From NCBI GenBank assembly GCA_025060135.1, contig JANXCY010000011.1:22082-86081 (forward strand): a stretch of 64,000 nucleotides of DNA, given 5' to 3'. A program made the translations under genes and the position numbers. The stretch is from Anaerolineae bacterium (lineage in GTDB: Bacteria; Chloroflexota; Anaerolineae; B4-G1; DUEL01). The notes under the pieces were generated by a model. It was not told where the DNA came from and did no database searches. It worked only from the letters and a program-made list of their open reading frames with translations. Below are positions 61,355 to 64,000 of the stretch, one piece after another (position 1 is the first letter of the stretch; each line of letters starts with the position of its first letter).

Positions 61355-62134
61355 ATGGCGCGGCGTCGTGTGTTAATTGTGGATTCTAACCAGGCGTTTG
61401 CCACCCTCCTTCAGCAAGAGATCGAAGGGATGGAGAGCCTCAGCGCCGATGTGGTAGTGAGCGGCAAAGAGGCTCTCCAGGCGACGGCCAGGACGGACTA
61501 CGCGATGGCCATTGTGGATATGGGCCTGCCCGATCTGCCCGCGGTCCAACTGGTCCGCGCGCTACGCCAGGAGCACCCGAACCTCCGGCTGATGGTCATC
61601 CCGCTGGAGGGAGACGCGGTTCCGGCAGAACTGGCCGATCTCCCGATCCAGGGCACCCTTTCTAAACCGTTCTTTCTCCCCGAATTGCCCGCGCGCATCC
61701 AGCAGGCTTTATCCTGGCCACTGACGACCCCGGGATCGGCAGAGGCCATCCCGGCTCACGCGCCAGCCGAAGCGTCTGTGCCCGCGGCGCTATCCCTGAT
61801 GTCCCGGCTGGCACAGGAAGTGGGTGCTGAGGCTGTCCTCCTGATCCGGGGCGGCGAACTGATCGCCCATACGGGCCGGATGAGCGAAAATGGCGTCTCC
61901 GCTCTCACCTCCCTGGTCGCCGATGCCTGGCGGGCATCCACGCGCGTCGCACAGATTCTGGGCAAAGAACAACTTCGCTTCGAGCAGAGTATTGAGGGCG
62001 CCGAATACCTGCTCTACTCTCTGGCGATCACCGAAGACCTCATCCTTTCCGTGGTGGTAACGGGCAAAGTTCCCCTGGGGATGATCCGTCATCGGGCCAA
62101 GGAGACGGCAGAGGAGATTCGCCGGATGTTGTAG
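61355..62134 (+). CDS. Response regulator receiver protein with roadblock/LC7-like C-terminus
   Basis: 259 residues. Residues 1-~120 are a receiver domain: RRVLIVDSN (acidic pocket), AIVDMGLPD with the phosphorylatable Asp, and the Lys in GTLSKPFF. A linker rich in Ala and Pro follows. Residues ~150-259 resemble a roadblock/LC7 domain (LMSRLAQEVGAEAVLLIRGGELIAHTG), often found with small GTPases of gliding or polarity systems. No histidine kinase or GTPase is nearby. The ATG at 61355 has only AAGGGC upstream. Confidence 0.75.
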   Translation: MARRRVLIVDSNQAFATLLQQEIEGMESLSADVVVSGKEALQATARTDYAMAIVDMGLPDLPAVQLVRALRQEHPNLRLMVIPLEGDAVPAELADLPIQGTLSKPFFLPELPARIQQALSWPLTTPGSAEAIPAHAPAEASVPAALSLMSRLAQEVGAEAVLLIRGGELIAHTGRMSENGVSALTSLVADAWRASTRVAQILGKEQLRFEQSIEGAEYLLYSLAITEDLILSVVVTGKVPLGMIRHRAKETAEEIRRML

Positions 62135-62283
62135 GAATGCCGGGCTCGGCAGTGAGGGCCTCCGGCCACGAGAGCACCCCGTTATCCGGTTCGCAGGCGG
62201 GCACGGAACCCAGGAGCGGGCCGATGTTTCGGCCATCCAGCGTCGCCCCAGCAACCCGTTCCCCTTGAAGGAGGGACCAACCG

Positions 62284-62862
62284 ATGAAACCCCTATCTCC
62301 TATTCGGATCCTCGGCATCGCCGGAAGCCTGCGGGAAAAGTCCTATAACTACGATCTACTGCGCGCGGCGCAGGAACTGGCGCCGCCGGGCACAGAGATT
62401 CAAATCCTGGACCGGGCAATCCTGGCCCAGATTCCGCCCTATAACGAGGACGTCCGCGCGCGGGGCGAACCGGCCCCGGTAACCGCGTTGAAAGAGGCGG
62501 TCCGCCAGGCCGACGCACTCCTTATCGCCACTCCAGAATACAATTTCTCCATTCCGGGCGTGTTGAAGAACGCGCTGGACTGGGCCTCCCGACCGCCGGA
62601 AACCTCCCCGTTCAGCGGGAAACCAGTCGCCATCATGGGAGCCACCGCCGGCACCTGGGGAACTGTGCGCGCCCAGACGCACCTGCGCCAGGTCTGCCAA
62701 GCCCTGAACATGTTCCCCCTGAACCGGCCGGAGGTGCTGGTTGCCTTCGCCCAAGAGAAATTCCGCGAAGACGGCCAACTGACCGACGAGATGGCCCGGC
62801 AACTGATTCGTCTGCTTCTGGAAGAACTGGTACGCTGGACTCTCCGCCTGCGCAAGGAATAA
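62284..62862 (+). CDS. NADPH-dependent FMN reductase (flavodoxin-like)
   Basis: 192 residues. The flavodoxin-like fold has GIAGSLREKSYNYDLL (FMN phosphate loop) and the family motif TPEYNFSIPGVLKNALDW, followed by KPVAIMGATAG. Close relatives reduce FMN, quinones or chromate with NAD(P)H. The ATG at 62284 follows GAAGGAGGGACC, a strong site. It lies 149 bases after the receiver gene and may share its transcript. Confidence 0.93.
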   Translation: MKPLSPIRILGIAGSLREKSYNYDLLRAAQELAPPGTEIQILDRAILAQIPPYNEDVRARGEPAPVTALKEAVRQADALLIATPEYNFSIPGVLKNALDWASRPPETSPFSGKPVAIMGATAGTWGTVRAQTHLRQVCQALNMFPLNRPEVLVAFAQEKFREDGQLTDEMARQLIRLLLEELVRWTLRLRKE

Positions 62863-62875
62863 CGGAATAACAGTT

Positions 62876-62905
62876 GGAGGGCGGCAGCAAAGCCACCGCC
62901 CTCCC
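62876..62905 (+). terminator. Hairpin between convergent genes
   Basis: GGAGGGCGG pairs with CCGCCCTCC around an 11-12-base loop, 14 bases after the FMN reductase stop and before the convergent GXGXG gene. There is no T-run, so it may be a weak bidirectional terminator. Confidence 0.5.
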
Positions 62906-62948
62906 GTTCCCGCGGCTCTCCCCCCGAAAGGGTCCGGCACGTTGGCGC

Positions 62949-64000
62949 TCACTGGTCCGTCAGGACCGACGCTTCCGGGTCTACCACAACCTTCCGGTAG
63001 ACCTCGGCAGGAGAGCGCGCCGCGTCGTCAACGGTCAGCAGGTCCGCAACGGCAATCCCGAAGAGCCGCTCGTTCTCCCGCAGGTACGGCTCTATCAGGC
63101 CCCAGTCTTCCTCCGTGAAGGGCACGAAGACCCCGCCGTTGAGTTGGTCCTCGTCCACGACCCGATGCGGGTCCCGCAGGAAAATGGCCCCGCCCGAGGC
63201 CAGGGAGAAGAGGTTGCCCCCCGGGTAGGGAGAGGGCAGGTCTTCCAGGCGGCCGTCCGGGCCGAAGACGACCCCGTTCAGGACGACAAAGCCCCCGCCC
63301 CGGTGGGGGTCTCCCGCCATAAAGGACTCCGCCAGGTAGTCCAGGCAGGTACCGTTGATGACCACCCGGGGCCGGCCCACCGCGTTGATGAGGGGGCGCC
63401 CGGCGGCGGAGCCCAGGACGTAGACCTCCCCGCCTTTTGCCCCGTAGAGGAAGGTCTGTCCCACGTCGCCGTAGACGGCCAGTTTGCCCGCTTTCAGAAT
63501 CTGCCCCAGTTGGTCCTGCCCGTCGCCGTGCAGGTGGACCTCCGCGCCGTCCAGGCCAGAAGCGGCGTAATCCCCCACGTCGCCGTAGAGGTCTATGCGG
63601 ACGCCGCGCGTATCGGGCCCCAGGCCACAGGCCGCGAAACGGCCTCCCCGCCAGTGGTAGGCGATGATACGCCGCCACCCCAGCCGGTACGCCCGAACGA
63701 TCCAGCGGGCCGCGCTCTCCTCCCCTTCAGGGGGAAATCCCAGGGTGTCCAGGATAAAGATCGCCTCCGGCGACGGCGCGGGGACCAGCCCGTGCCGGGT
63801 CTCCCAGGTCAGCCGAAAGAGCATGCCACCCTCTGCGGGTCCGGCGCCATTTTCGGGCACGGCGAAGAGCGCCCCCAGCGCATCGTCCACCAGCGTCAGG
63901 AAGGACGCGCGCTTTTTGTCGCCCAGGTCGGCCCGGCGGTCCCGGAGCAGGGTCAGGACCTCCCAGGCGAAGCGCCACTCCGTCAGGCCCTGGCGGCCCA
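62949..64000 (-). CDS. GXGXG-repeat protein, glutamate synthase alpha C-terminal-like (5' end outside window)
   Basis: The frame is open from the right edge, giving ~350 residues so far; an internal GTG at 63890 is not the real start. The centre has a beta-helix of GXGXG-like turns (VRIDLYGDVGDYAASGLDG, LAVYGDVGQTFLYGAKGG, VYVLGSAAGRPLINAVG). This is the structural domain of GltB and of formylmethanofuran dehydrogenase subunit C. Alone it is probably a subunit or scaffold of a larger amidotransferase-like enzyme. No partner is visible inside the window. Confidence 0.7.
   Translation of the reverse strand, partial: GRQGLTEWRFAWEVLTLLRDRRADLGDKKRASFLTLVDDALGALFAVPENGAGPAEGGMLFRLTWETRHGLVPAPSPEAIFILDTLGFPPEGEESAARWIVRAYRLGWRRIIAYHWRGGRFAACGLGPDTRGVRIDLYGDVGDYAASGLDGAEVHLHGDGQDQLGQILKAGKLAVYGDVGQTFLYGAKGGEVYVLGSAAGRPLINAVGRPRVVINGTCLDYLAESFMAGDPHRGGGFVVLNGVVFGPDGRLEDLPSPYPGGNLFSLASGGAIFLRDPHRVVDEDQLNGGVFVPFTEEDWGLIEPYLRENERLFGIAVADLLTVDDAARSPAEVYRKVVVDPEASVLTDQ

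Overview
The window is 64 kb of GC-rich bacterial chromosome, most likely from the phylum Chloroflexota (Anaerolineae-like). This placement is an inference. It rests on a secreted protein with a YLPLV-type mature N-terminus, a MutL-like ATPase followed by a conserved unnamed gene, a HAS-barrel protein, bacterial eRF1-like and CT398-like zinc-ribbon proteins, and many Pro/Thr-rich tails. No rRNA, tRNA, CRISPR array, transposase or phage gene was seen.

Layout. 1-37.7 kb is almost entirely minus strand. Going down the coordinates it holds: a Ser/Thr kinase; an MFS exporter; an SPFH protein; lgt; two orphan DNA methyltransferases around a CT398-like zinc-ribbon gene; a GTPase and a YhaM-like nuclease; a cupin; a B12-type radical SAM protein; a GNAT protein; a phosphoesterase; a DnaJ; an HtrA protease; an eRF1-like protein; a class A PBP; tpiA; a membrane glycosyltransferase-like protein; the MutL-like trio; a complete branched-chain amino acid ABC transporter (livK-H-M-G-F); and a large serine hydroxymethyltransferase-GcvT fusion. 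37.8-41.1 kb (plus) is a thiol-redox operon: zinc ribbon, CstR/CsoR-type repressor, two-domain disulfide oxidoreductase and two thioredoxin reductase-like flavoproteins. Its promoter carries a perfect palindrome.

41.4-50.6 kb (minus) is one operon with the whole shikimate pathway plus the Phe and Tyr branches: pheA fusion, aroF, tyrA, aroA, aroE, aroC, aroKB fusion, aroQ. It begins with a transcription-attenuation leader whose peptide contains Tyr-Tyr-Tyr-Trp-Phe-Tyr-Phe-Phe, followed by a terminator. Divergent from it is the replication-origin-type cluster rpmH-rnpA-yidD-(PQQ lipoprotein)-yidC-jag-(pfkB)-parA-parB (50.7-56.8 kb, plus).

56.8-60.6 kb (minus) is a selenium cluster: yedE, a TusA-like protein, selD and a cysteine desulfurase-like protein. 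selD has an in-frame UGA at the catalytic position and is best read as a selenoprotein. A structured, promoter- and terminator-bounded RNA of about 225 nt precedes yedE. The right end has a REC-plus-roadblock-like protein, an FMN reductase and a partial GXGXG-repeat protein.

Many intergenic spacers carry short-period degenerate repeats or palindromes, and some of these run into gene ends. A C/G homopolymer block at 25.1-25.2 kb looks like a sequencing or assembly problem.
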